A DNA stretch of 64,000 bases, from the NCBI GenBank assembly GCA_021796235.1, contig JAJYOJ010000005.1, forward strand, positions 1-64,000, read 5' to 3'. A model generated the notes under the pieces. The model ran no database searches. It saw only the letters and a list, made by a program, of their open reading frames with translations, and was not told the DNA's origin. The number at the start of each line of letters is the position of its first letter. Positions within the stretch are counted from its first letter, which is position 1. Below, piece by piece: positions 1 to 6,814 of this stretch. Made by a program: the position numbers and the translations under genes. This DNA comes from a bacterium. GTDB lineage: Bacteria > Patescibacteriota > Microgenomatia > UBA1406 > GWC2-37-13.

Positions 1-1154
1 ATGGGCAAAGGCTTGGTGCCGAAGATAATGCCTTGACCTGAACTTTTCTCGTCCTCAGTTTTAAACTCAATAAAGTCAGTTGGGCAAATCTTTTTGCCTT
101 TTTCGTAACTTTCCCAATGTGGTTTTCCTGATGTGGCAAATATCGCAGCCTCATAATCATTTTGAAGAAGCTCTATTTCTGGTTTTTCGTTCACATTAAT
201 TTTTCCTGACGTTCCAAGGACAGCAACGTCATATTTTGAGAAAAATTTATACTTTGCTGCAAATCCTTGGGTTCTGTTTGGACAATGCCATATGATGACA
301 TTTCGTATTTTCCAATATTGTTCCATAGTGACCCACATATCTTTTAGATTTTTCCAATTCTCAAAGGAGATGATTGAAAAATCATCATTTTGTATTTTAT
401 GAATGTTCGTCATCCAAAGATCCATGAAATTTGGGGACAACGATTCTGTTTCCAAATATCTTCTATCTCTTTTAAAACCAAATCCTTCAGTTGCTTTACC
501 GTGACGCTTTTTTCCTTTAAGATAATTAAGGACATATGGTTCATCGGTCAAACAGAGACGAGCTTTTTGTCCATCCATGAGTTTCAAAATATCAGTCTCA
601 ATCGTTGAGTCTCCGCACATTAGCCGGTGTGATCCTAGCTGGTAAATATCACCTTTCTGAAACTCAATCTTTTGAATATTAAGTTTTTGAAGCTCTTTTT
701 GAAGATCGAATTCCTCTGGATTTTCCTCCCAGTCAAAAACTTTATCTAATTCTTCTGATGAAAATCCAATGTTTACTAATAAATCTTCATCAAATTCAGC
801 TAAAAGTTCCCAACTCCAATCGCCAGTATTTTTATTAAGCCTGATATTGAGCTCCTTTTCACGTTCAGGATCGGTTATTGAAATGTAAGTTATAGGAGTT
901 TCTTTTATTCCAAGTTCCTTAAGCATTTGCAGGCGTAGATTTCCACCTATTACTCGGTTTTCACGGCCAGGAGCACAGTTTATAAGAAGTGGCGAAACAG
1001 TCCCAAATTCAGTAAGGCTTTTTTTCACTTGATCTTTTTGTTCCTGAGTTGCAGTTCTTGGATTTCCTTCGAACGGAAGAAGAATACTAGTTGAAACATA
1101 TTCCACTTTCAACTTGCCATATTTATCGTTTAATTTTGACTTCATGTTTATCAT
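1..1154 (-). CDS. ParB-domain DNA methylase (C-terminus outside window)
   Basis: The minus strand is open from an ATG at 1154 (or 1145) to the left edge, about 384 residues, so the C-terminus is missing. Residues ~20-115 read as the ParB-like domain often fused to phage and plasmid methylases (NPRTAT, VIGGNLRLQMLKELG, then the RLNKNTGDWSWELL linker motif). The methylase part starts with GDIYQLGSHRLMCGDST (168-184) and a motif IV region TDEPYVLNY; FGTKPLP near the edge fits the conserved KP segment of N4/N6 amino-methyltransferases. Usual motif IV is DPPY; here residue 205 is Glu. Expected role is DNA modification, as an orphan or in a restriction/defence set. Two unknown genes lie upstream on the same strand. 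Family call is firm; activity is uncertain because of the altered motif. Confidence 0.85.
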   Translation of the reverse strand, partial: MINMKSKLNDKYGKLKVEYVSTSILLPFEGNPRTATQEQKDQVKKSLTEFGTVSPLLINCAPGRENRVIGGNLRLQMLKELGIKETPITYISITDPEREKELNIRLNKNTGDWSWELLAEFDEDLLVNIGFSSEELDKVFDWEENPEEFDLQKELQKLNIQKIEFQKGDIYQLGSHRLMCGDSTIETDILKLMDGQKARLCLTDEPYVLNYLKGKKRHGKATEGFGFKRDRRYLETESLSPNFMDLWMTNIHKIQNDDFSIISFENWKNLKDMWVTMEQYWKIRNVIIWHCPNRTQGFAAKYKFFSKYDVAVLGTSGKINVNEKPEIELLQNDYEAAIFATSGKPHWESYEKGKKICPTDFIEFKTEDEKSSGQGIIFGTKPLP

Positions 1155-1224
1155 AGGTTTACCACCATTTTAGGGATATTTATGGTTATTTCATGGGGCG
1201 TTAGGAAGAGCGCTTATCTACTTA

Positions 1225-1959
1225 TTATGAAAGGTTAAGCTTGTGAAGGGCTTTTCGGCACCTGCTTATAATAAAACCTACTGAATCATCTAAGCTTTTA
1301 GGTCCATATTCTCTTTTTATTTTCTTAAACTCTGGGTGATCAAATATATGTGAATAAGGTGATTTGGAATCTTGAGTAGGATCGATTTTTATACCTCTTT
1401 TTACATTGCTTTTTACTTTGAGAAAAAGCTGATAGATTTTAAAATCCCGCTCAAATGTTTTCCACTCGCGGTTTCGTGGCTTGTATCCGATAAGGTCTTT
1501 TTGGACTCTTTTGATATGGCTCCAAACATCATCCACAACGTCATCTTTTGTTGTCCAAGGAAAAATTGTTAAGGTTATTTTCGCACTCCTCTTATCTTCA
1601 GGTAAGTCAAAACTCCATCCGTAGGGTGGTCTTAGTGGAGGTTTTTTGAAACCAAAAAGAAAGTACCAGCGAAGACCCAACTCATACAATTCATCTTTTC
1701 TATTAAGGCCAAACTCTTCAAGCACATTTTCTATTTTCTCTTGTAACTCCAAGACCTTTTCATTAACGTGAAGTTTTTCAATAAAATTATGATATTCTTT
1801 AACAGATTGAAATCCTTTTTCAGGAAGAGGAGTTCCGTTTTCTTTTAACTCTTGACGAATCTGCTCTTCAATCTTTCTAAACTTTTTTGACAGAAGGAAT
1901 GCCTGAAAAATGTAAAACTCCTCGTCATAAATTATTCGAGTTAGCCTTCGTTTTGCCAT
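1225..1959 (-). CDS. Hypothetical protein, 244 aa, accessory region
   Basis: No family recognised. The protein is soluble and charged, with no signal peptide or membrane segment. The N-terminal half is predicted helical with many Glu/Lys (possible coiled coil around residues 25-85). A central segment (FGFKKPPLRPPYGWSFDLP, then TLTIFPWTTKDDVVDDVW) is rich in aromatics and prolines, and the C-terminus is basic. It sits 70 bp upstream of the ParB-methylase on the same strand, which suggests co-transfer or a shared function in a mobile or defence island. A TATAAT at 1968-1973 would start transcription 2 nt before the ATG. Confidence 0.6.
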   Translation of the reverse strand: MAKRRLTRIIYDEEFYIFQAFLLSKKFRKIEEQIRQELKENGTPLPEKGFQSVKEYHNFIEKLHVNEKVLELQEKIENVLEEFGLNRKDELYELGLRWYFLFGFKKPPLRPPYGWSFDLPEDKRSAKITLTIFPWTTKDDVVDDVWSHIKRVQKDLIGYKPRNREWKTFERDFKIYQLFLKVKSNVKRGIKIDPTQDSKSPYSHIFDHPEFKKIKREYGPKSLDDSVGFIISRCRKALHKLNLS

Positions 1960-1967
1960 GTGACAGT

Positions 1968-1973
1968 ATTATA
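1968..1973 (-). promoter_or_regulatory. -10 element of the 244-aa gene
   Basis: TATAAT on the minus strand; position +1 would be 1961, two bases before the ATG at 1959. No convincing -35 box. Confidence 0.5.
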
Positions 1974-1981
1974 TAAAAATA

Positions 1982-2500
1982 TCAGGGATTAATTGACAGT
2001 AGTCGAAGAAGGAATGGAACAATTCTTATTGTTGGGAGTTTATATTTATATGCTATAAAGTAGTACCTGCGGTGGTAAGTCTTCTGAAGCTTAGAGAGTC
2101 TTCTTTCAAATACACGGTCATATTCTATCTCAGATAAATCATTGCCGGCAACTCGTTCAATAGCTGGATCAAGAAGAGCCCACTTATAGTCTTCTAAAAC
2201 AAAACTCTCTTTATCTCGTTTCTCTTCAATAATAGTCAACAATTCCTTTTCGATTGCAAGATAAATTTTCACCTTTTCTTTATCCTCAGTAATACTTTTT
2301 ATGATCCTAGAGAATTTACTACAACAGGTCTTGTGGAGAACAAAACAACGAATTATTTCTTCGTCCATGAATAATATCTGCGAGAGTTTCAGAATTACAC
2401 TGTCTTTATTTTTGTTTTTCTTAACATTACCTGCTAAAGCGTGGCCTGCATATGAAAAAGTAAACAATGCTACCCGTGTACTATTAAAATTGGGCTCCAT
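1982..2500 (-). CDS. Hypothetical protein, 172 aa
   Basis: No recognisable family. The sequence is mostly charged helices (residues 65-130 rich in Glu/Lys/Arg) with a basic, aromatic C-terminus (YHRRYYFIAYKYKLP) and no signal peptide. Cysteines lie at C53, C59 and C60. It heads the leftward set that also holds the 244-aa gene and the ParB-methylase and is divergent from the AbiV-like gene. The ATG at 2500 is preceded by TGaGATAAT with a predicted leader of about 2 nt, which supports this start. Its reality rests on length, spacing and the promoter. Confidence 0.55.
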   Translation of the reverse strand: MEPNFNSTRVALFTFSYAGHALAGNVKKNKNKDSVILKLSQILFMDEEIIRCFVLHKTCCSKFSRIIKSITEDKEKVKIYLAIEKELLTIIEEKRDKESFVLEDYKWALLDPAIERVAGNDLSEIEYDRVFERRLSKLQKTYHRRYYFIAYKYKLPTIRIVPFLLRLLSINP

Positions 2501-2508
2501 ACTATAAA

Positions 2509-2517
2509 ATTATCTCA
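2509..2517 (-). promoter_or_regulatory. Extended -10, leftward accessory operon
   Basis: Minus strand TGaGATAAT; hexamer 2509-2514 puts +1 near 2502, two bases before the ATG at 2500. Confidence 0.4.
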
Positions 2518-2587
2518 AGTTAATTCGCTAAAATTCACTTATGAAACCAGATGATCCAGTTCATTTAATAAAACAATCAGGATCTTG

Positions 2588-2593
2588 TAAAAT
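2588..2593 (+). promoter_or_regulatory. -10 element of the AbiV-like gene
   Basis: TAAAAT gives +1 near 2600, two bases before the ATG at 2602, so the transcript would be essentially leaderless. Confidence 0.4.
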
Positions 2594-2601
2594 GCTATCG
2601 T

Positions 2602-4143
2602 ATGGATACAGAAGAAATTTATAAAAAATACGAAAATATAAGAAAAATATGTTTAGATAATGCTGAAGATCTAATAATGTCAGCAAAAAAATTAGCAAAT
2701 TCTAATCTACAACATATTCAATATCATCTAGCGGCTCTTGCTCTTGAAGAAATAGGTAAAGCTGAACTAATAGAAATGTCTTACGTTGCTGGTTTAAACT
2801 CAAGAGATAGTTCCTTTGAAGAATCAAGCATGGAAAATCATATAAAAAAGCTATTTTGGGCTTTTTGGGGTTCTTCTTTTGGAAAAAAAGTTGTGACTAA
2901 AAAAGAAATAGAGCAACTTCAAGGACTAGCGACAGCTATTCATATACGACGTTTATCTACATTGTATGTAAACATTTCAGATCAATACGCTCCAAAAAAT
3001 AAACTAAGTCAAAAAGAAGCAGATGAAATAACTAATCTAGCCGAAGCAAGACTTGGAATGGAGAAAGGTAAAACAATGCTTAAACCAGATGACCCTTCTG
3101 TAAATAAGGAAGAATTATCATGGTTTATGAAAGCAACGGCAGATAAAGAAAAATTTACTTTAATTTTTGGTCAAAAATCTCAAAGTAAACTTATAGAATT
3201 AGGTAACGTGCGCGATTGGATTCACTGGCTAAAAGAGCAGTTTGATAAAAATGACGAAGAAATAAGAAAAATAATTGAAGAGGAATTGCATCGCAATAAA
3301 CCAGGAGGCGAACAAGCAAAAAAACCAAAATATAGAATCAAAATTAGGATAAACAGCGAATCTCATTCAATTAGAGCCAAGAAACTGAATGAATGGAATA
3401 AAAACATCAACTTCATAAAACTTTTTACTGATAATAAATCTGATTTAATTATTCAGTTTCTTTTACCAGCCTCATTACCACTTCAAGGGTTATGGGAAGT
3501 TGGTTGGGGTATGAGTAGAGCTTTTACAACAGCAATCAATATCGCAACAAAAGGTTTTTTTTGGTGGCATACACCAAAAGATAGATCAAAATATTATGAA
3601 GAAGTTTTTGATCTTGAGAGAAATATGAAATTAGACGTTAAGATGAATCCAGAATTAACAGTTAATTTCAAGGATTTACACTGGATCCTTGATGAAAAAC
3701 AATTAGCGAGAGCAAATTATATTTTCTATTATTTAACAAAAATTAAAAACAAAAAGGAAAACGAACCATTTAATTACTATGTTACAGGGTTAACTTTTGT
3801 TGCTAAAAACGACATTCATTTTAGGTGTGAACTTAATGCATTCAATTCTTTTTATAAGGCCTTTAAGAGTGCTTTTATGATTTCTGGTGATTGGGATGGA
3901 AAATCAGATTTTAAGGAAGCCGTACATAAACAGTTTAGTAAGATGGAAACGTTTGATCATTTAGATCAAACCATTCTTCTTGGCGAAGAGCAAGAAAATT
4001 CTCCTACAAAAACCACAAAAACTCCAATTACTTTAACAGAGATATTTGCGATTAAATTGTATTGTGACGTATATCTTGAAATAATAGCTAAACGAGCTGT
4101 GGATTTGTGGCAGAAAGAAGAAAAAACTAAGCCGGAAAGATAA
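2602..4143 (+). CDS. AbiV-like abortive-infection HEPN protein with long C-terminal extension
   Basis: The first ~190 residues match the AbiV family: repeated helices, AALALEEIGKAELIEMSY (residues 44-61) with the conserved EEIGKAEL signature, and a second conserved patch IHIRRLSTLYVN (113-124). AbiV proteins block phage development; the lactococcal one acts on translation. AbiV proteins are usually near 200 residues, whereas this one has 513. Residues ~240-513 form an extra region I cannot assign, with an aromatic stretch (LPLQGLWEVGWGM, GFFWWHTP) and no clear catalytic motif. It may sense infection or form an effector interface. It is divergent from the methylase set, consistent with a defence island. 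The N-terminal family call is fairly sure; function is inferred. Confidence 0.75.
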   Translation: MDTEEIYKKYENIRKICLDNAEDLIMSAKKLANSNLQHIQYHLAALALEEIGKAELIEMSYVAGLNSRDSSFEESSMENHIKKLFWAFWGSSFGKKVVTKKEIEQLQGLATAIHIRRLSTLYVNISDQYAPKNKLSQKEADEITNLAEARLGMEKGKTMLKPDDPSVNKEELSWFMKATADKEKFTLIFGQKSQSKLIELGNVRDWIHWLKEQFDKNDEEIRKIIEEELHRNKPGGEQAKKPKYRIKIRINSESHSIRAKKLNEWNKNINFIKLFTDNKSDLIIQFLLPASLPLQGLWEVGWGMSRAFTTAINIATKGFFWWHTPKDRSKYYEEVFDLERNMKLDVKMNPELTVNFKDLHWILDEKQLARANYIFYYLTKIKNKKENEPFNYYVTGLTFVAKNDIHFRCELNAFNSFYKAFKSAFMISGDWDGKSDFKEAVHKQFSKMETFDHLDQTILLGEEQENSPTKTTKTPITLTEIFAIKLYCDVYLEIIAKRAVDLWQKEEKTKPER

Positions 4144-4539
4144 ATATATCAAACTATATCATCATTTAAAATGGAACGCCCTTTTTTATAGTGTACCATT
4201 TGTTCCATTTCGCTTCAGATTATGGGACAGAACCCATTTTCATCCTGTAGACTTGGTACAATTACAGTGTAGGAGTGTATGAGAACTATTGGGACGTTTG
4301 GTTCCAGACACGGCTACACCGCTTTCACCTCGCCGGAGCTTTTTAAGCGAAGGCGGGCTTCTTAATAATATAAACTTTTTTGTTTCTAATGTTTATTCTT
4401 GTCGGCTCGGTTTCAGCGAGATAAATCTGCCTTTAATTCAATGAGGTTTATTTCAACTTAAGAATGTGACCGGCATTATTTGTTGCATGTAATCCATTGC
4501 AACCTTCCCTATGTTTTTATATTTTTTCTTTATGTTTAA
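4144..4539. other. Gene-poor stretch after the AbiV-like gene
   Basis: About 400 bp without a supported gene. Short open stretches occur on the minus strand but none has a start, family match or good length. It contains an inverted repeat at 4169-4210 and an imperfect GC-rich stem around 4330-4360 (CTCGCC paired with GGCGGG). It looks like decayed DNA at the edge of the accessory island. Confidence 0.5.
4169..4210. repeat. 9-bp inverted repeat downstream of the AbiV-like gene
   Basis: AAATGGAAC at 4169-4177 is matched by GTTCCATTT at 4202-4210, separated by 24 nt that hold a T-run. It lies 25 nt after the stop codon and could fold in the mRNA 3' end. No T-run follows the second arm, so it is not a classic terminator. 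Confidence 0.4.
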
Positions 4540-4710
4540 GGATGGGTTTATGTCTATCAGAAAGGTGAAGTTCACGAAGTGATAAATGATTCAAAGGAAG
4601 ATCTTATTTTTGTATGCTTAACAATTCCGCCAGAATCTAAAAAATACTCATTATTTATAAAGGGGACTATTGAAGAAATTATTAGTTATAATAAAATAAA
4701 TGAAAAATAA
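4540..4710 (+). pseudogene. C-terminal remnant of a cupin-domain protein
   Basis: An open stretch begins directly after an in-frame TAA (4537-4539), has no start codon and ends at TAA 4708-4710. Its translation holds VYQKGEVHEVINDSKEDLIF followed by CLTIPP, which fits the last strands of a small cupin (position of the metal-binding HxxxN). The rest of the cupin is not found upstream, so this is a 5'-truncated relic. Its last 11 bases overlap the start of the following small membrane ORF. Confidence 0.5.
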
Positions 4711-4870
4711 CGCGGGTCTCGGAGGAATTTACGGGTTAGCTTTCATCGGTGCCTTGGTCTACTACCTTCAGCACGCTACAACTTTTTGGGGAGTTATTTT
4801 AGGTCTATTTAAAGCCGTCTTCTGGCCAGCAATGATCATGTATAGAGTCCTTCAACTTTTAAAAATGTGA
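4700..4870 (+). CDS. Small membrane protein, 56 aa
   Basis: ATG at 4700 opens a 56-codon frame starting MKNNAGLGGIYGLAFIGALV. Two hydrophobic segments (about residues 8-22 and 28-48) flank a short polar stretch, with a basic residue near the C-terminus (MYRVLQLLKM), so it is probably a two-span membrane peptide. The regular hydrophobic pattern and the stop 23 bp before the NTPase suggest a real gene. Function is unknown. It overlaps the cupin remnant by 11 bp. Confidence 0.6.
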   Translation: MKNNAGLGGIYGLAFIGALVYYLQHATTFWGVILGLFKAVFWPAMIMYRVLQLLKM

Positions 4871-4893
4871 TCTGATTTTTTCACGGGAAAACT

Positions 4894-5433
4894 ATGAAAA
4901 AAGTAGAACTAATTGTGGCAGTTGGCTCTCTCAATAAAACAAAAATTACGCCGGTTAAAAAAGTTTTTTCCCACCATTTTAAAAACGTCAAGGTCGTGGG
5001 TGTTAAAGTCGACCCCGGTGTGACCGACCAACCCCGATCCGACGATGAAATGTTTAAAGGGGCGCTCAATCGCGCCAAAAATGCTCTAAAAGCCGTAAAA
5101 ACAGCTTCTTACGGGGTTGGTATCGAAGGCGGAATCCATAAATACAGTTATGGTTGGTTTGAGCGATCGATCATTGTCATTATTGACAAAAAAGGCGATA
5201 TTGGAATTGGAGCCTCGGGCGGACTGGCGCTTCCCAGAAAAGTTACCGAACAAATAATGGCGGGAAAAACTCTGGAACAGGCGGTTGATAAACTTTTTGG
5301 GACCAAAGAAATCGGTGAAGGGATTGGAATGTTCGGACTTTTCACCAAAAACGTGGTAACCCGATCCGAAGGAGTAAAACACGGCGTTGCCTTTGCACTG
5401 GCCAGATTTTTACACAAAGGACTTTACGATTAA
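4894..5433 (+). CDS. yjjX: Inosine/xanthosine triphosphatase (DUF84, YjjX-like)
   Basis: A 179-residue protein of the normal size for the DUF84 family, which hydrolyses non-canonical purine triphosphates (ITP, XTP) and keeps them out of nucleic acids. Visible motifs are VAVGSLNKTKITPVKKVF at the nucleotide-binding N-terminus, VTDQPRSDDEMFKGALNRA (acidic and Arg residues), YGVGIEGGI, and the C-terminal GVKHGVAFALA. It is a cytosolic housekeeping-type gene just right of the accessory island, 23 bp after the small membrane ORF and convergent with tRNA-Leu. No clear Shine-Dalgarno sequence is present. Confidence 0.9.
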   Translation: MKKVELIVAVGSLNKTKITPVKKVFSHHFKNVKVVGVKVDPGVTDQPRSDDEMFKGALNRAKNALKAVKTASYGVGIEGGIHKYSYGWFERSIIVIIDKKGDIGIGASGGLALPRKVTEQIMAGKTLEQAVDKLFGTKEIGEGIGMFGLFTKNVVTRSEGVKHGVAFALARFLHKGLYD

Positions 5434-5439
5434 ATATAT

Positions 5440-5528
5440 TGGTGCCGGGGAGAGGAATTGAACCTCCAAGTCCGGTTAGGGACACAGGGTCCTAAACCCT
5501 GCGCGTCTGCCAGTTCCGCCACCCCGGC
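5440..5528 (-). tRNA. tRNA-Leu (anticodon UAG)
   Basis: The minus strand folds as a class II tRNA: acceptor arms GCCGGGG (5522-5528) and CCCCGGC (5444-5450), a long variable arm, T-arm GGTTCAATTCC, and discriminator A at 5443. The anticodon stem CAGGG/CCCTG encloses TTTAGGA, giving UAG (bases 5492-5494). The 3' CCA is encoded at 5440-5442, unlike the tRNA-Gly in this window. Confidence 0.96.
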
Positions 5529-5540
5529 TACTGTCTATAT

Positions 5541-5549
5541 ATTATACCA
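5541..5549 (-). promoter_or_regulatory. Extended -10 promoter of tRNA-Leu
   Basis: TGgTATAAT on the minus strand (hexamer 5541-5546) places +1 near 5534, six bases upstream of the mature tRNA 5' end. Confidence 0.65.
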
Positions 5550-5565
5550 TCGGTCTTTAATCTAC

Positions 5566-5594
5566 TTGACAAACAACCGGATTTCAAATATTCT
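5566..5594 (+). promoter_or_regulatory. Canonical promoter of the 47-aa membrane protein
   Basis: TTGACA (5566-5571), a 17-bp spacer, TATTCT (5589-5594). It drives the small ORF at 5629 with a leader of about 28 nt and is back to back with the tRNA-Leu promoter. Confidence 0.65.
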
Positions 5595-5628
5595 GAAATT
5601 ATCGATATTAAAAGTTACATATTCTTTC

Positions 5629-5772
5629 ATGCCAAAAAGAAAAGCGTCTAAAAGAACCAGATCCGTGTCACGAAAGTCTGAACCTAGCGAGATCATAAAA
5701 CTAGGAGCGGTTGTAGTAGTAGTTGCAGCTATTGTATTGGTAGCCTACGCGGTCAAATGGTTTCTCCCCTAA
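5629..5772 (+). CDS. Small single-span membrane protein, 47 aa
   Basis: The frame is open further upstream, but that part lies across tRNA-Leu; the ATG at 5629 follows the canonical promoter and gives a sensible protein. The first ~22 residues are strongly basic and serine-rich (MPKRKASKRTRSVSRKSEP), then one hydrophobic helix (about 25-43, rich in Val/Ala) ends in KWFLP. The positive-inside rule predicts a cytoplasmic N-terminus. The size and layout resemble a SecE-like or other small membrane subunit, but there is no family evidence. Confidence 0.6.
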   Translation: MPKRKASKRTRSVSRKSEPSEIIKLGAVVVVVAAIVLVAYAVKWFLP

Positions 5773-5775
5773 TCC

Positions 5776-5804
5776 TTGATTTTCCAACTCGAGTCGTTTA
5801 ATAT
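5776..5804 (+). promoter_or_regulatory. Promoter of the tyrosine recombinase
   Basis: TTGATT (5776-5781), 17-bp spacer, TAATAT (5799-5804). The leader to the ATG at 5876 would be about 65 nt; a weak GAGG lies 14 nt before the start. Confidence 0.5.
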
Positions 5805-5875
5805 AAGAGTGTCGTAGTTGTTATTTTTATATATTTAAGCTGGTTTTAAGAAGCACGAGGGAAAATTCAAAACTA

Positions 5876-6814
5876 ATGGGCATAAACGAAGCCATTTTAC
5901 GTTTTCTTGAATATAGCGAGCTTGACCGTAATCTTTCAATAAGAACTGTCAGAATGTATGGTTATTATTTGGAATTTTTTAAAGGCTGGCTGCTTAAAAC
6001 TCAGGGATTAAAAGATTTCGAAGTAGAAAAGATTGATGACAATATCATAAGAAATTTTCGTCTCTATCTTTCGCATCAATATAAAAATCCCTTTAAAGGT
6101 GATTTAAAAAGACAGACGCAAAACTATTTTTTAGTTGCACTCCGTTCATTTTTTCGTTATCTGGTTAAACAAAAATTTAATGTCATTTCTCCAGAGATGA
6201 TCGAGCTTGGGAAACTTCGAGACCGGAACATTAAATTCCTCCAGCCTGAAGATCTGGAGCGGATGTTCAGAATTGTGGCTGTGGACGATCTGATGGGAAT
6301 TCGAGACAGGACGATTCTTGAAGTCTTATTTTCAACAGGTCTTCGTGTCTCCGAACTTGTAGCGCTTAATCGCGAACAAGTTAATATTGATTCAGGTGAG
6401 TTTGGAGTTATCGGAAAGGGTGGAAAAGCCCGAGTTGTTTTCTTATCAAAACATGCTAAAGATTGGTTAAGTCGTTATCTACAAAAACGTAAGGATCCCT
6501 ATAGACCGCTTTTTATCCGCTATTCCGGGCCAAAACCCGGGGAGGGTCTAAGCGATGAAAAGTTTCGTTTGTCGGCTCGTTCGGTTGAACGGATGGTAGA
6601 TAAATACCGCAAACAAGCCGGAATACTCTTTCGGATAGGTCCGCATGTTCTAAGACATTCCTATGCGACGGACTTGCTTACACACGGGGCAGATTTGCGA
6701 TCTGTGCAGGAGATGCTTGGTCACAAAAATATAGCAACCACACAAATCTATACGCATATTACCAATCTCAGGCTTAAAGAAGTACATGAAAAATATCATT
6801 CAGGCAATAAGTAG
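5876..6814 (+). CDS. Tyrosine recombinase, XerC/XerD type
   Basis: The protein has 312 residues, normal for Xer recombinases. The N-terminal SAM-like core-binding domain (~1-110) is followed by a catalytic domain with all key residues visible: Arg in FSTGLRVSEL, Lys in GKGGKAR, HxxR in HVLRHSYATDLL, His in MLGHKN, and the nucleophile Tyr in TTQIYTH. Likely work is chromosome dimer resolution, since CPR genomes often carry a single Xer protein; integration of the neighbouring accessory DNA is the alternative. No dif-like site was recognised nearby. The last 29 bp overlap the next gene. It has its own promoter. Confidence 0.9.
   Translation: MGINEAILRFLEYSELDRNLSIRTVRMYGYYLEFFKGWLLKTQGLKDFEVEKIDDNIIRNFRLYLSHQYKNPFKGDLKRQTQNYFLVALRSFFRYLVKQKFNVISPEMIELGKLRDRNIKFLQPEDLERMFRIVAVDDLMGIRDRTILEVLFSTGLRVSELVALNREQVNIDSGEFGVIGKGGKARVVFLSKHAKDWLSRYLQKRKDPYRPLFIRYSGPKPGEGLSDEKFRLSARSVERMVDKYRKQAGILFRIGPHVLRHSYATDLLTHGADLRSVQEMLGHKNIATTQIYTHITNLRLKEVHEKYHSGNK

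Noticed and set aside
390-608. Forward 72-codon ORF
   Set aside because: It lies antisense within the ParB-methylase gene and has no protein-like features.
4320-4365. GC-rich stem as a terminator or tRNA remnant
   Set aside because: Pairing is broken by internal loops, no T-run follows, and no tRNA arms can be drawn.
5458-5628. Upstream extension of the 47-aa membrane protein frame
   Set aside because: It reads through the tRNA-Leu gene and through the canonical promoter; the ATG at 5629 is the sensible start.
5434-5875. Possible attachment site at tRNA-Leu for the neighbouring recombinase
   Set aside because: I found no second copy of the tRNA 3' end in the window, so an integrated element cannot be supported.
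5773-5875. dif site for the Xer-type recombinase
   Set aside because: No 28-bp sequence with two recognisable Xer arms and a central hexamer was seen upstream of the gene.
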